Positions 1-9,190 are shown, counted from the stretch's first letter. The stretch is DNA of 64,000 nucleotides from Desulforhopalus sp. (GCA_030247675.1 JAOTRX010000002.1:1178001-1242000); one strand, 5' to 3'. Translations and numbers: made by a program. Notes: generated from the sequence alone by a model not told the origin.

Positions 1-2
1 TG

Positions 3-293
3 GCAATCGTCTTACTCCTGGTGCCCTCTCCCCAGGACAACACCTACAGGACCTTGAGTGCCACCGACATGGCGGCAACTGCTGGTAAGGCTGGTATTAA
101 TGTGGTGTTTCAACCGAACGCCCTGGAATCGGATATCCGCAACCTGTTGCACGGCATCCGCGGGTCGGTGCGCAGCGGTCCGAGCAGGGAAGGGCGCTAT
201 GTGGTCGGCATCAGCGACCCGGGCGACCTCGATAAGACTGTACAGGTGCTCAAACAGTCGAATATAGTATTATTTGTGGAGGCGGTCCGCTAG
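3..293 (+). CDS. C-terminal part of a membrane-anchored anti-sigma-factor-like protein (partial)
   Basis: Only the end of this gene is in the window. The frame is open to the left edge and enters at base 3, so the GTG at 21 is probably internal. The visible ~96 residues start with a hydrophobic run (AIVLLLV) that looks like the end of a membrane segment. A small domain follows with INVVFQPNALESDIRNLL and a GPS-x-EGRYVVGI turn. This pattern is known from the extracytoplasmic end of many zinc-finger anti-sigma proteins encoded between an ECF sigma factor and a secreted protease. The next gene, 41 bp downstream on the same strand, is a secreted subtilase, which fits. The anti-sigma role is inferred, because the N-terminal zinc-binding part is not visible. 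Confidence 0.5.
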   Translation, partial: AIVLLLVPSPQDNTYRTLSATDMAATAGKAGINVVFQPNALESDIRNLLHGIRGSVRSGPSREGRYVVGISDPGDLDKTVQVLKQSNIVLFVEAVR

Positions 294-334
294 GGCCTTC
301 GGCAGGTAATTGCGGTTTTGCAGAAACACATTTC

Positions 335-2221
335 GTGAAGCACCATTCCTCCTTGTGGGGGGCATGTAACCTGGTAATGCCCATGACCAATCACTTCCGA
401 CCGAGACTAGTCAGTAACGCGGCAAAACTATGGATTATCCTGTTCCTCATCCTCACCTCGCCCCTGCCGGCACATGCTGAGTCCATTGTCCAGGGCAAGG
501 TCATTAATGCCCCGGCAAAACTTGAAGACAGCAGCAATATCGCCGAAGGCAGTGAAAACAGCGCCGCACAGTCGTCCGTTTCTCTGAAAAATTCCAGAAT
601 GAGCGGCACCCTTGTCAACAGCACGCAAAGTAAAACCGCCGTTAACCTCGCCACCGGCAAGAGAAACGTCGCCAGTCAGGGCTCTGTTGCAGTCTCCCAG
701 GGGACGGTCGAGGGCTCCGTCGTCAACAGTGTCGCGGTCAAATCGACGGCCAATCTGGCGGCAGGGACCGACAACAAGGCCGATCAGGGCGCCGTGCGCA
801 TCGACAACAGCCGGATTCGTGGTGCGGTGACCAACACTGTGACGCTGCAGAAAAGCGCCAATATGGCCGCCGGTAAAGGTAATTCGGCATCCCAGGCGGC
901 AATCGTCGTCGGGGGCGGACAGGTGGGTGGTGCGCTTGCCAATACCGCTACCGGCGATAACGCCGTCAATGCTGCCGCCGGCTACCGCAGTGAAGCAAGT
1001 CAAGCATCCATTGTCGTTGATGGGGGACAACCCGGAAGCGGCTCCGCTGCCACTATGCCGCAAAACGTTTGGCATGCGGATACTGGTGGCATGGGACAGG
1101 AAGAGGGCAGGACGCCGGCCTCTGCCGGCAAAAAAATGGTCATGGATGCTAAGGACAGGAAGGCTGCTCACTACGTACCCGGCCAGGTGGTTTTTCTCAT
1201 TGATAACAACAAGGCCGGTCTTGCCAATCTCGACCGGGCAGCGAAAAAGCACGGACTTACCGTCACTGAGAAAAACGTCCTGAAATCGCTTAACCGGATC
1301 ATGGTGGTGTCTTCCACGGCCAAGGACGCGGCGGCGGTTGCCGAGGCACTGAAAAGTGAATCCGGCGTCTATAATGCCCAGCCCAATTATGTCTTTGCCA
1401 CGATGGCCGGGCAAGATCCGATGAGTTCCATGCAGAATCTGGTCTCGATGCTCGATTTGCCGGAGGTGCACAACACGGTCAGCGGCAAGCATATCACCGT
1501 GGCGGTGGTCGACACCGGTGTCGAGGTAGAGCACGAGGACCTGCGTGCCCGTGTCGTTGGCCATCAGAACTTCATATCGGGCAGTGGCTATCAGGGGGAG
1601 ATTCACGGTACCGCCGTCGCCGGAATCATCGGTGCCGGCAAAAATGACTGCGGCATCGTCGGTATTGCCCCGGACGTATCTTTGCTGGCATTGCGGGCCT
1701 GCCGCCAGGTCAGTAAGACCTCGTCCGCCGGGGAATGCTTCTCGACCTCCCTGATGCGCTCCCTCGACGCCGCTATCTCCGCCAAAGTGCATGTGGTCAA
1801 TCTGAGCCTTGGGGCCTACGTCAACGATAGCCTTTTAAGCATGATGATCGACAGCGGGCACGACAAGGGGATCGTGTTTGCCGCCCCGGTGGGCAATGAT
1901 CCTGCGGCGGAGAACATCGCCTTTCCTGCTTCCCACAGCAAGGTCGTCAGTGTCGCCGGTTTTGATGAACTGGGCAATCCACTGCCCAATAAAAAACTGG
2001 CAGCGAAGGCCGATGCCGTGGCTCCGGCAACCCATCTTTTCGTCACAGCACCCGGCAACAGCTATAATTTTGTTGACGGCACCTCTCTGGCAAGTGCCTC
2101 TATTACCGGCATTATTGCCCTTTCCATGGAAAAAAATCTTGCTCGGAACCCACCCTGCCTGCCACGGTTTACCAATGCTCTTCCATGGTCGAAGCAGGTC
2201 TTCGTTTGTCTTGGTTTGTAG
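335..2221 (+). CDS. Secreted S8 (subtilisin-like) serine protease with N-terminal beta-repeat region; C-terminus possibly frameshifted
   Basis: Predicted secreted serine endopeptidase. The GTG at 335 gives a long N-region; the ATG at 377 is an alternative start. A signal sequence ends near PLPAHA. Residues ~74-230 hold four to five degenerate repeats of ~36 residues with the pattern A-S-Q-x-x-V ... N-x-A-A-G, which may form a beta-solenoid. The catalytic domain follows, with Asp in VVDTGVE (~393), His in HGTAVAG (~424) and Ser in GTSLASAS (~584). Only ~45 residues follow the Ser motif, and they turn basic and Pro/Cys-rich. A run of seven A at 2130-2136 lies just after SMEK, and another frame downstream reads PTLPATVYQ, which resembles the normal helix after the Ser motif. 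A frameshift in that run is therefore likely. The preceding anti-sigma-like gene suggests ECF control. Confidence 0.8.
   Translation: MKHHSSLWGACNLVMPMTNHFRPRLVSNAAKLWIILFLILTSPLPAHAESIVQGKVINAPAKLEDSSNIAEGSENSAAQSSVSLKNSRMSGTLVNSTQSKTAVNLATGKRNVASQGSVAVSQGTVEGSVVNSVAVKSTANLAAGTDNKADQGAVRIDNSRIRGAVTNTVTLQKSANMAAGKGNSASQAAIVVGGGQVGGALANTATGDNAVNAAAGYRSEASQASIVVDGGQPGSGSAATMPQNVWHADTGGMGQEEGRTPASAGKKMVMDAKDRKAAHYVPGQVVFLIDNNKAGLANLDRAAKKHGLTVTEKNVLKSLNRIMVVSSTAKDAAAVAEALKSESGVYNAQPNYVFATMAGQDPMSSMQNLVSMLDLPEVHNTVSGKHITVAVVDTGVEVEHEDLRARVVGHQNFISGSGYQGEIHGTAVAGIIGAGKNDCGIVGIAPDVSLLALRACRQVSKTSSAGECFSTSLMRSLDAAISAKVHVVNLSLGAYVNDSLLSMMIDSGHDKGIVFAAPVGNDPAAENIAFPASHSKVVSVAGFDELGNPLPNKKLAAKADAVAPATHLFVTAPGNSYNFVDGTSLASASITGIIALSMEKNLARNPPCLPRFTNALPWSKQVFVCLGL
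556..1026 (+). repeat. In-frame tandem repeats of ~108 bp inside the protease gene
   Basis: The encoded protein shows successive units of 36-37 residues sharing N-x-A-x-Q-x-x-V, a V-x-G turn, and N-x-A-A-G. The nucleotide sequences have diverged, so this is an old repeat and not a recent slippage array. Confidence 0.6.
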
Positions 2222-2311
2222 CTGGGAACTCTTGCCCGGCTGGTCTCTTTTTGCCGGCACCTCTGGGCAGCTGCCATCTTGCCGGCGCTTATCTTCTGTA
2301 ACTGTCTAGGC

Positions 2312-3127
2312 TTACATTTCTTTATTGGCCTGCGAGCTGGTCAACACATCAAGCAGGGCCGCGGTTTCCGCGTCCGCTTGGCCATCATAGCGCTCGGGGC
2401 GGTATTTCATCTGCAATGCAGCGAGGACTTCCCGGGTTTTTTTGTCCAGCTCGCCCGTTGGAGTCAGGGTAAAGCCATGTTCGATGAGCTTGTTCTGGAA
2501 CCACAGGAGGTCTGGGAGGCTGTCCTGGTACACCTCTTGGCGGGCGGCCACCACCGCCCGGTCGGGCCAGGGGATCAGACCTGCGTCGGCGAGGCGCGTC
2601 CAGGGGAATTTCGGGCCGGGGTCGGTTTTCCGGTGCGGGGCGATGTCGCTGTGGCCGAGGATAAATTCCGGCCGGATCGTATGCCGGGCGACGATGTCCT
2701 TGAGGAGGGCGATGACGGCATCGACCTGCGGCCCGGGATAGTCGTGATAGGCGACCCCGTCGACTCCCACATAGTCCCCGGCGTTGACGATTTCAATACC
2801 GATGGACGAGGCGTTGAGGAAGGTCCTGCCTCTCCAGCTGCTGATGCCGGCGTGATAGGCACGTTGCGATTCATCCACCAGCTGATAGATCTCCACTGGT
2901 TCGTCCCGCACCAGATAATGGCTGCTGACCTCGCCCTCGGTGAGGGTCTTCAGGGAGGAGGAAAAATCCTCCCTGGTGAAGTGCAGGACCACCGCCTGCA
3001 CGCGGCTTTCCTGGCTCCTGGCCTGATGGTTGGTGATGTAGGGGGCCGGAGCGCAGCTGACAAGAAGACTAAGCGAGGTGGCCAATATCCACAGGAGGGC
3101 AGGCTTGGCAGCCGGGGGGGTGGTCAT
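2312..3127 (-). CDS. amiD: N-acetylmuramoyl-L-alanine amidase, AmiD-like lipoprotein with peptidoglycan-binding domain
   Basis: Zinc amidase that cuts the bond between muramic acid and the stem peptide, probably anchored in the outer membrane. The chosen ATG at 3127 puts a short basic N-region before a lipoprotein signal ending LSLLVSC; an upstream ATG at 3163 is possible, and neither has a clear Shine-Dalgarno sequence. The amidase_2 domain shows VVLHF, AYHAG and GHSDIAPHRKTDPG, which carry the zinc and catalytic residues in this family. The last ~70 residues match a PG_binding_1 helix bundle (LLWFQNKLIEHGF, LDKKTREVLAALQ). Length is normal for AmiD. It stands between convergent and same-strand neighbours with no clear operon. 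Confidence 0.88.
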   Translation of the reverse strand: MTTPPAAKPALLWILATSLSLLVSCAPAPYITNHQARSQESRVQAVVLHFTREDFSSSLKTLTEGEVSSHYLVRDEPVEIYQLVDESQRAYHAGISSWRGRTFLNASSIGIEIVNAGDYVGVDGVAYHDYPGPQVDAVIALLKDIVARHTIRPEFILGHSDIAPHRKTDPGPKFPWTRLADAGLIPWPDRAVVAARQEVYQDSLPDLLWFQNKLIEHGFTLTPTGELDKKTREVLAALQMKYRPERYDGQADAETAALLDVLTSSQANKEM

Positions 3128-3206
3128 GTTATTGATATTATAGGAGCTATTTATGATTGGCAACAGATGATAAGGTTTTCAATGTGGGGTTATGCATACA
3201 GATACA

Positions 3207-5684
3207 TCATTGGAGGGCTGATCGCAAGGCGACACCTAATTCTTCGATACTGTATGGTTTTTTAATAAAGATCCCGGCGCCGATGGTCTTGAGCTGGCTG
3301 ATATCGTCGCTATCGGCAAAGCCGCTGACGATTATCGCTTTCTGTCCTGGTTTAATAAGGATAATGTTTTCATAGGTTTGCCGGCCATTAAGGCCTGGTT
3401 CCATGAGCATATCGAGGATCACCAGGTCGGCATGGTGGTTGTGAAGATACTGTATCGCCTCCTCGCCGGAGGCGACAGCCTCCGCCGAATAGTGCAGCTC
3501 CTGGAGTATTTGTACTGCAATATCTCTTTGTTGGGGGTCATCGTCGACTACCAGGACGTGCTGGCCTTGGCCATACAGGTCAGCCAGCGTGGCAGGCGTT
3601 TGCGAGATGGTGGTGTTTTCGTCGGTTGCCGGCAGATATAACGAAAAGGTCGTTCCGGCCTCGGTGGAACTCTCCACTGTTACCGCTCCATGATGATCCT
3701 CCATGGTATTCCATACCACCGTCAGGCCAAGCCCCGTACCGCTTCGTCCCATGGCCTTTCTTGTATAAAACGGTTCAAAAATGTGTTCGAGATCGGCTGG
3801 ATTGATCCCCGTGCCGCTGTCGGTGACGCTCAGGACCACGTATCTGCCAAGAGCAAGGTCCGGGAATCCGGGCGGGGCCTGCGCCAATATCTCATTGCGG
3901 CTGGAAATGGTAATCACCCCCGGGGTGTCTGCCGGGATCGCCTCGGCACTATTGTTGATAAGATTCATCAGGCATTTTTGTAGATGCACCGGGGAACAAG
4001 AACTTATCCACAGTTCTTCCGCGAATCTGGTGACAAAGGAAAGCGCTGGAAATGCCGAGGCGAGCCTCTGGTGCTCGGGTGAATCCAGGTACTCGGAAAC
4101 CAGGGTGTTGAGGCAGATATTTTCCTTTACCGCTGCAACGCCCCGGGCGATGGTCAGGAGGTCGGCGACCACCTTCGCCGCCCGTTTGCCGGAATCATGG
4201 ATCCGGGTGAGGGGCTTGCGCAGCGGGCTATCGGGCGGCAGCTGGAGGAGGAGGATTTCCGGGTAATTGATTATTCCCGAGAGTATATTGTTGAGATCAT
4301 GGGCCACTCCTCCTGCCATCTTGCCTATGGTCTCAAGCTTCTGGGAGCGGTGCAGCAGTTTCTCAAGATGTTCCTTTTCCGCCTTGACCTTCTGTTGCTG
4401 GGTGATGTCTTCGGCAATCCCAAGCAGATATAGTGGGTTGCCGGCAGCATCGAAAATGGGGATTTTGCGGGTATGGAGGACCATCTTGGTATGCTCTCTG
4501 GTCTCGATCAATTCCTCGGGGATATCAATGAGGGTGCCCTTGTTGAGGACCTCACGGTCTTTGTTGATGAAAAATCTCGCCTCGTTCTCCGGAAAGAAAT
4601 CAAAGTCATTTTTGCCTATGAAATCGGTAACCTCATAGCCAAGCATCTCGGCCCCGGTTTTGTTGAAACGGATAAAGCGAAGCTCTTGCGGGTCTTTGAC
4701 GAAGACCATCGCTGGAATATTATCAATTACCGTGTTGAGGAATTCCTCGTTAAGACGAAGATCTGCCTGGGCCTTTTTTGCCTCTTGCCAGGCGCGTTCA
4801 AGGCTGCGGCGATTTTCTTCCTGGCGCTGTAGCCAGGTATAGGCGGCCAGTCCGAGCAGTGCGGCAAGGACCAGGGCGGATATTCGCAGGGGATAGAGAT
4901 AGGGAGAGGATGCCAGCCAGCCGTTTTTGGGGGTTCCGGCGAGCAGCCAGCTCCCCTCCGGGAGATTGACCGGCAGCAGCACCGGATTATCCTGAAATAT
5001 CGCCGGATCGCCTTCAATCATATCGCCCTCCGCTCCCAGGCCGTCCTTGCCCCTGAGGGCGACGCGGATGTCAAGATTATCGTCATAAAGACCGGATGCC
5101 TTGAAGAGGTTTTCCTTTTCGATGACGATGCTCGCCAGCCCCCAATATTTGTCTTCCTTCTGCCCGTCGGGGTCATCGGCGAGATATATCGGGGTCCTGC
5201 TGACAAAGGCAAGTCCTCCCTGAACGAGGTTTACCGGGCCGGCGATCACCGCCTTGCGCGAGGCAATTATCCTGGCGACGGATGGCCATTGCTCGGCATT
5301 GTCCTGATACCTCAGACCAACCGCCCGTTCATTGCCCTGGAGAGGGTAAACGAAGCGGACGACATTGTCGGGAGCCAGGGCGATGTTGCGAATATAGTTA
5401 CGGTTATCGAGGATCTGCCGGGCAAGTTGCTGGAAGGTCAAGTCATCCATTTGCGGATGAATTGAAATAAAGGCGATGAGCCCCCGGGTGAGATAGAAAT
5501 TGGCGTTTATCTGGGCCTCAAGACCGGCGCGAATCTGGCTGAGGGTGTTTATGGTCCTGGTTTGCAGGGTCTCCCGGAAGCGTTGCCGTTCAAGGACCTC
5601 CAGGCCGATGAACAGGCAGACCACGATGCAGAAGACAAGAAGTGCGGCGATTTTGGGATGGGGAGCATGTTTCGTCGTACTCAT
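3207..5684 (-). CDS. Membrane hybrid sensor histidine kinase (CHASE-PAS-HisKA-HATPase-REC)
   Basis: Sensor kinase with a C-terminal receiver. The ATG at 5684 is preferred because it has AAGGA 10 bp upstream and begins just before the first membrane helix (KIAALLVFCIVVCLFIGLEV). The open frame running up to 5909 only reads through the upstream repeats. After the helix comes a CHASE-type periplasmic domain, then a second helix (LRISALVLAALLGLAAYTW) and a PAS domain (IDNIPAMVFVKDPQELRFI). The HisKA box GGVAHDLNNILSG lies near residue 465, followed by an ATPase with GTGLGLTVV. The receiver covers the last ~118 residues, with VVDDD and the phosphoacceptor Asp in VILDMLM. No dedicated response regulator gene is adjacent. 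The ligand is unknown. Confidence 0.9.
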   Translation of the reverse strand: MSTTKHAPHPKIAALLVFCIVVCLFIGLEVLERQRFRETLQTRTINTLSQIRAGLEAQINANFYLTRGLIAFISIHPQMDDLTFQQLARQILDNRNYIRNIALAPDNVVRFVYPLQGNERAVGLRYQDNAEQWPSVARIIASRKAVIAGPVNLVQGGLAFVSRTPIYLADDPDGQKEDKYWGLASIVIEKENLFKASGLYDDNLDIRVALRGKDGLGAEGDMIEGDPAIFQDNPVLLPVNLPEGSWLLAGTPKNGWLASSPYLYPLRISALVLAALLGLAAYTWLQRQEENRRSLERAWQEAKKAQADLRLNEEFLNTVIDNIPAMVFVKDPQELRFIRFNKTGAEMLGYEVTDFIGKNDFDFFPENEARFFINKDREVLNKGTLIDIPEELIETREHTKMVLHTRKIPIFDAAGNPLYLLGIAEDITQQQKVKAEKEHLEKLLHRSQKLETIGKMAGGVAHDLNNILSGIINYPEILLLQLPPDSPLRKPLTRIHDSGKRAAKVVADLLTIARGVAAVKENICLNTLVSEYLDSPEHQRLASAFPALSFVTRFAEELWISSCSPVHLQKCLMNLINNSAEAIPADTPGVITISSRNEILAQAPPGFPDLALGRYVVLSVTDSGTGINPADLEHIFEPFYTRKAMGRSGTGLGLTVVWNTMEDHHGAVTVESSTEAGTTFSLYLPATDENTTISQTPATLADLYGQGQHVLVVDDDPQQRDIAVQILQELHYSAEAVASGEEAIQYLHNHHADLVILDMLMEPGLNGRQTYENIILIKPGQKAIIVSGFADSDDISQLKTIGAGIFIKKPYSIEELGVALRSALQ

Positions 5685-5809
5685 CGTCGGTGAATCCTTG
5701 GCTTTCTTGCCGGGTGATGGGCACTCTCTGTTCTGCTGTTGAGAAATATGGAAAGGATTCTCTATCGTATAATGAACCCCAGGAAAATGAAAGGACGGCA
5801 GGTGATTTT

Positions 5810-5917
5810 TATACCACAAGGGCATGAGTTTCGTATGAGCAGACCCGCTGCTCAACTCAGCTATATACCGCAAGGGCATGAGTTTCGTTTGAGCAGACCA
5901 GCTGCTCAACTCAGCTA
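5810..5917 (+). repeat. Tandem pair of the dispersed ~54-bp repeat
   Basis: Two head-to-tail units (5810-5863, 5864-5917), each starting TATACC(A/G)CAAGGGC and carrying the stem GAGCAG-N5-CTGCTC (5837-5853 and 5891-5907). The second unit ends 20 bp downstream of the minus-strand cooC stop. The pair fills the gap between cooC and the kinase. Confidence 0.85.
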
Positions 5918-5937
5918 TATCCGCCAGGCTGGAGAGC

Positions 5938-6723
5938 TCACAGCTTCATATTCAGGGACAGCGGTTTGCGAAAGCGGTTGATGAAGGCGCAGGCGGTGTC
6001 GATCTGCGGTATACCGGCAGTAAGCGGCTGCCCTGTCAGGTTCTGGTGAAATATCTCGCCGTTACGGGGGATTTCGGCGATAATTCGTTGCCGGTCGAGA
6101 CCTTGGGTCATGACTGGGCGCACCTCGTCATCGACTTTGTTGAGGATGAAATAGGTCTCGACGCCTGCGCCCCTGGCGATCTGTCGGGCGCGATCGGCCA
6201 TCTCGATCGATTCGTAACTTGGGTCGACAATGCAGAGCACCAGATCGCAGTTCTTGTCTATCTGCCGGCCGAAGTGTTCCAGTCCGGCCTCGGCGTCGAC
6301 GAGCACGATTTCATCGTCTTTTTCCTGCAATCGCGAAAGTACCGCCCTGGAAATGCCGCCGATCATGCAGGCGCAGCCTTCGCCGAATTCCTTGATTTTC
6401 CCAGCGACCAGCAGCTTGATGCCGTCCGTCTCGGCCAGGCATTCCACCGGCAGGCTGTCAAAGGTCAAAATCTGCTTGAAGAATTCATCCTCATGATTAT
6501 GGTCTGCGGCCTGCTTCAGCACCTCCTTGGTGCCTTTACGCCCGCCCATGGCGTCCATCATGATCTCCGGTTGACGGGCGCCGAGGAGGCGGTGCAGGCA
6601 GAGGTTTGATTCATCCGCGTCGACCACCAGCACCTTCTTGCCGGTTTTTGCCAGTGCTCTGGCGAGGAGGACGGTGAGGGTGCTCTTGCCGCAGCCGCCT
6701 TTACCGCAAATCATGAATTTCAT
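5938..6723 (-). CDS. cooC: CooC-like P-loop ATPase (CO dehydrogenase nickel maturation family)
   Basis: Cytoplasmic MinD/ParA-type ATPase of the CooC group, which helps insert nickel into carbon monoxide dehydrogenase. The protein starts MKFMICGKGGCGKST, a deviant Walker A with the two lysines of this class. It has VVDADESN, and GCACMIGG supplies the Cys-x-Cys motif that binds metal at the CooC dimer interface. Walker B is EIVLVDAEAG, and FILNKVDDE follows. The length of 261 residues is typical. No CO dehydrogenase gene is in the window, so the client is elsewhere or a related nickel enzyme. The next operon on the opposite strand encodes another metal-cluster enzyme, the [FeFe] hydrogenase, but there is no direct link. 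Confidence 0.88.
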   Translation of the reverse strand: MKFMICGKGGCGKSTLTVLLARALAKTGKKVLVVDADESNLCLHRLLGARQPEIMMDAMGGRKGTKEVLKQAADHNHEDEFFKQILTFDSLPVECLAETDGIKLLVAGKIKEFGEGCACMIGGISRAVLSRLQEKDDEIVLVDAEAGLEHFGRQIDKNCDLVLCIVDPSYESIEMADRARQIARGAGVETYFILNKVDDEVRPVMTQGLDRQRIIAEIPRNGEIFHQNLTGQPLTAGIPQIDTACAFINRFRKPLSLNMKL

Positions 6724-7195
6724 ATGGGATTCCTGCTTGGTTGAGTGAATAGACGGCTGCTGATCCCTGATCTATTTCCGCCGCTGACCGGCTGTATTTG
6801 ATCACGACCCGGGCAATATGCAAAGAAAAAACGGTAAAGGGTGTCACTGGCGCTACACAAAGAGGGGCAGGGGGCGTGCGGTTTGTAACCTTCCGGGCAC
6901 AGAGGGATAACGACAGCAAACCAGCGAGATGGTGGCCTTCCTGCAAAAATTGTTACCAATCCCACACAGAGCATATTGGACACGTACTCCTGTGGTACTA
7001 CCACATTTGTCCCTTTTCTTGCTTGTAACAGACTGAAAATATTGGTGATAAAAATTGTTTTCAGAGAGTGGCACCAATATTGTATTCCAATTTGATCTGC
7101 AGCGTCACCTGAGGGTTGCAAAGAAATCGGCAAATTGTCTCTGGGTGGAGCACTTCACCCTCATAGAACCACTTTGAAAAAAAGGAAAGGTATTC
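6724..7195. other. Divergent intergenic region between cooC and the hydrogenase operon
   Basis: 472 bp with no convincing gene; the short frames here lack ribosome sites and family features. It should hold the promoters of both cooC and the hydrogenase operon. The only clear structure is the inverted repeat at 7038-7081, plus a good ribosome site (AGGAAAGG) before 7196. Confidence 0.6.
7038..7081. promoter_or_regulatory. Perfect 10-bp inverted repeat upstream of the hydrogenase operon
   Basis: AATATTGGTG at 7038-7047 is mirrored by CACCAATATT at 7072-7081 with a 24-nt spacer. It lies 115-158 bp before the first hydrogenase gene. It may be an operator or a structured leader. It does not match the Rex, FNR or HcpR consensus as I know them. 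Confidence 0.35.
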
Positions 7196-9175
7196 ATGGC
7201 GAAAATAATTTTTGGAGCATGGGATGGCAAGGTTATCGATAATCGCAACCGGCAGATTTTCGAAATCGAAGAACACCCTGAATTCAGCGACTTTGATGAA
7301 TTCAACACCGGCAATCCCATCAAGGCCTTTTTCGGAGGCCACGGCTTTTTCATCTTTGAAAAGGATGTGAATCTGCTGGATGCCCTTTTCCACTATATGG
7401 AACGGGTTGCCAGGGAATCCTGCGGCAAATGCACGCCGTGCAGGGTCGGCACGCAGATTATGCAGCGCAAACTCGAGGACCTGGTGAACCGCCGGGGCAC
7501 GGCCAAGGATCTCGATGAAATTGAGGGTATTGCCGAACAGGTGCGGAGCACCTCCCTGTGCGGCTTGGGGCAGACGGCAAGCGTCGCTCTTCTGGCGATG
7601 TTCCGGTATTTTCGCGAGGCACTCCTTGCGGAACTGGACAGTCCGGCACCCCGGCCCCAACCCTGTGAAACCTATGTGTCCGCACCCTGTATCGAGGCCT
7701 GCCCCTCAAAGGTCGACGTTCCCAAATACATCGACTATGTCAAGGACGGTAAGTTCACCCATTCCCTTGGCGTCATTCTGCAGAAATACCCCATGGCCGC
7801 CACCTGTGGCCGGGTATGCGTCCGTTTCTGCGAGATGGCCTGCCGGCGCACCCAGGTGGACGAGGCGGTTGGCATTAAAGTGCTAAAACGCTTTGTTGCC
7901 GACCACGAGCGGGCAGTGATTAACGAGTGGTTCTCTTCCTACACACCCCCGGAAGCAAAAGACAAACGCCTGAAGGTGGCGGTTGTTGGTACCGGCCCTG
8001 CCGGCATTGCCGCCGCCTACCATCTGCTCCTCAAGGGCTACCCGGTCGATATCTTTGAGGGCAAATCGATTCCCGGCGGCATGGCGGCCACCGGCATTCC
8101 CGAGTACCGGCTGCCAAAGGCGGTGCTCGGCAAGGAGATTTCCATCATCGAGGCCTTAGGGGGACAGATCCATTACAACCAGAAAATGGGCAGGGATTTC
8201 ACCCTCAGTGATCTGATGGAAAGGGGATACTCGGCGGTATTCCTCGGTATCGGTACCCACAAAGGCAAAACCATGCAGGTGGCCTATGAAGACCCGGAAA
8301 TTCTTGGCTACGACTTTGGTGTCGATTTTCTTCTGCGCATCAACCACGATTATATCGACCGGGGAGTCCCCATGCAACTCGGCGAGAAAATGGTGGTGGT
8401 GGGTGGTGGCAACGTCGCCATGGATTGCGCCCGATCGGCCCTCAGAATGAACGTCAAGGAGGTCCATCTGGTGTACCGGCGCAGCGAAAAGGAGATGCCC
8501 GCCGACCATGAAGAGATCGAGGCGGCAAAGAAAGAGGGGGTCATTTTTCATTTCCTCACCAATCCGACCAAGATCCTGGTGCAGAACGGCCGGGTCCGCG
8601 GCGTCGAGGTGATTAAAATGGCCTTGAGCGAGCCGGATGAAAGTGGCAGGTGCAGCGTTGTCCCTGTTGCCGAGAGTGAATTTGTAATCGACACCAACCA
8701 TGTCATCCCGGCCATCGGCCAGCAGGTGGAACTCGGCTTCGTCAGCCCGAAGGATGGTGTCGAACTCCATCCCTGGGGCACCATCAAGGTCAATCCCGCC
8801 TCGCTGATGACCACCCGCAAGGGCGTATTTGCCGGCGGCGACTGCGTCAGCGGGCCGGCCACCCTGGTACAGGCCATGGCCCATGGTGAGAAGGCGGCGA
8901 GAAGCATCGATGACTACCTGACTCTCGGCCGGATCCGCTTCCAGCCGAAAGAAAGGATGGCCCAGCTGGTAGCCGATGTGCAGCCGATGATCGCCAAGGG
9001 CATCAATATCCCGATACGCCACGAGTACCGGGTAAAGATCAAAGAGCTTGATCCCTTGATGCGCAAGAAGATCTTCGAAGAGGTTGAAAAGCCCATTTCC
9101 GTCGACGAAGCATACTCGGAAGCGCAGCGCTGCATGCGCTGCTACCGTGTCTATTCTGTAATTACTGAGCAATAA
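7196..9175 (+). CDS. Flavoprotein subunit of the hydrogenase: NuoF-type Fe-S domain fused to a GltD/NfnB-type NAD(P)H oxidoreductase
   Basis: Probably links the [FeFe] hydrogenase encoded next to NAD(H) or NADP(H). Residues ~70-150 resemble the C-terminal 4Fe-4S segment of NuoF/HydB (ESCGKCTPCRVG, then SLCGLGQ). A GltD-type Fe-S region follows (CIEACPSKVDV, TCGRVCVRFCEMACRR). An FAD-binding motif VVGTGPAGIAAAY is near residue 262, and a second nucleotide-binding site MVVVGGGNVAMD is near 400. The C-terminus carries a last pair of cysteines (RCMRCY). The start has a strong AGGAAAGG site. The hydrogenase follows after 15 bp, so the two are co-transcribed. Related fusions (SfrB-like proteins) occur in Geobacter and syntrophs. 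Whether the complex is bifurcating or simply NAD(P)-dependent cannot be told from sequence. Confidence 0.85.
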   Translation: MAKIIFGAWDGKVIDNRNRQIFEIEEHPEFSDFDEFNTGNPIKAFFGGHGFFIFEKDVNLLDALFHYMERVARESCGKCTPCRVGTQIMQRKLEDLVNRRGTAKDLDEIEGIAEQVRSTSLCGLGQTASVALLAMFRYFREALLAELDSPAPRPQPCETYVSAPCIEACPSKVDVPKYIDYVKDGKFTHSLGVILQKYPMAATCGRVCVRFCEMACRRTQVDEAVGIKVLKRFVADHERAVINEWFSSYTPPEAKDKRLKVAVVGTGPAGIAAAYHLLLKGYPVDIFEGKSIPGGMAATGIPEYRLPKAVLGKEISIIEALGGQIHYNQKMGRDFTLSDLMERGYSAVFLGIGTHKGKTMQVAYEDPEILGYDFGVDFLLRINHDYIDRGVPMQLGEKMVVVGGGNVAMDCARSALRMNVKEVHLVYRRSEKEMPADHEEIEAAKKEGVIFHFLTNPTKILVQNGRVRGVEVIKMALSEPDESGRCSVVPVAESEFVIDTNHVIPAIGQQVELGFVSPKDGVELHPWGTIKVNPASLMTTRKGVFAGGDCVSGPATLVQAMAHGEKAARSIDDYLTLGRIRFQPKERMAQLVADVQPMIAKGINIPIRHEYRVKIKELDPLMRKKIFEEVEKPISVDEAYSEAQRCMRCYRVYSVITEQ

Positions 9176-9190
9176 GGGGGGAACCCGATA

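Noticed and set aside
428..1792. 454-codon minus-strand frame opposite the subtilase
   Set aside because: It is a GC-rich antisense shadow with no ribosome site; the plus strand carries signal peptide, repeats and catalytic triad.
5810..5917. Tandem 54-bp repeats as a CRISPR array
   Set aside because: Units are directly adjacent with no unique spacers, at most two per site, and scattered through the window; no cas genes.
6720..7133. Minus-strand frames upstream of cooC
   Set aside because: They run through the divergent promoter region and have no family features.
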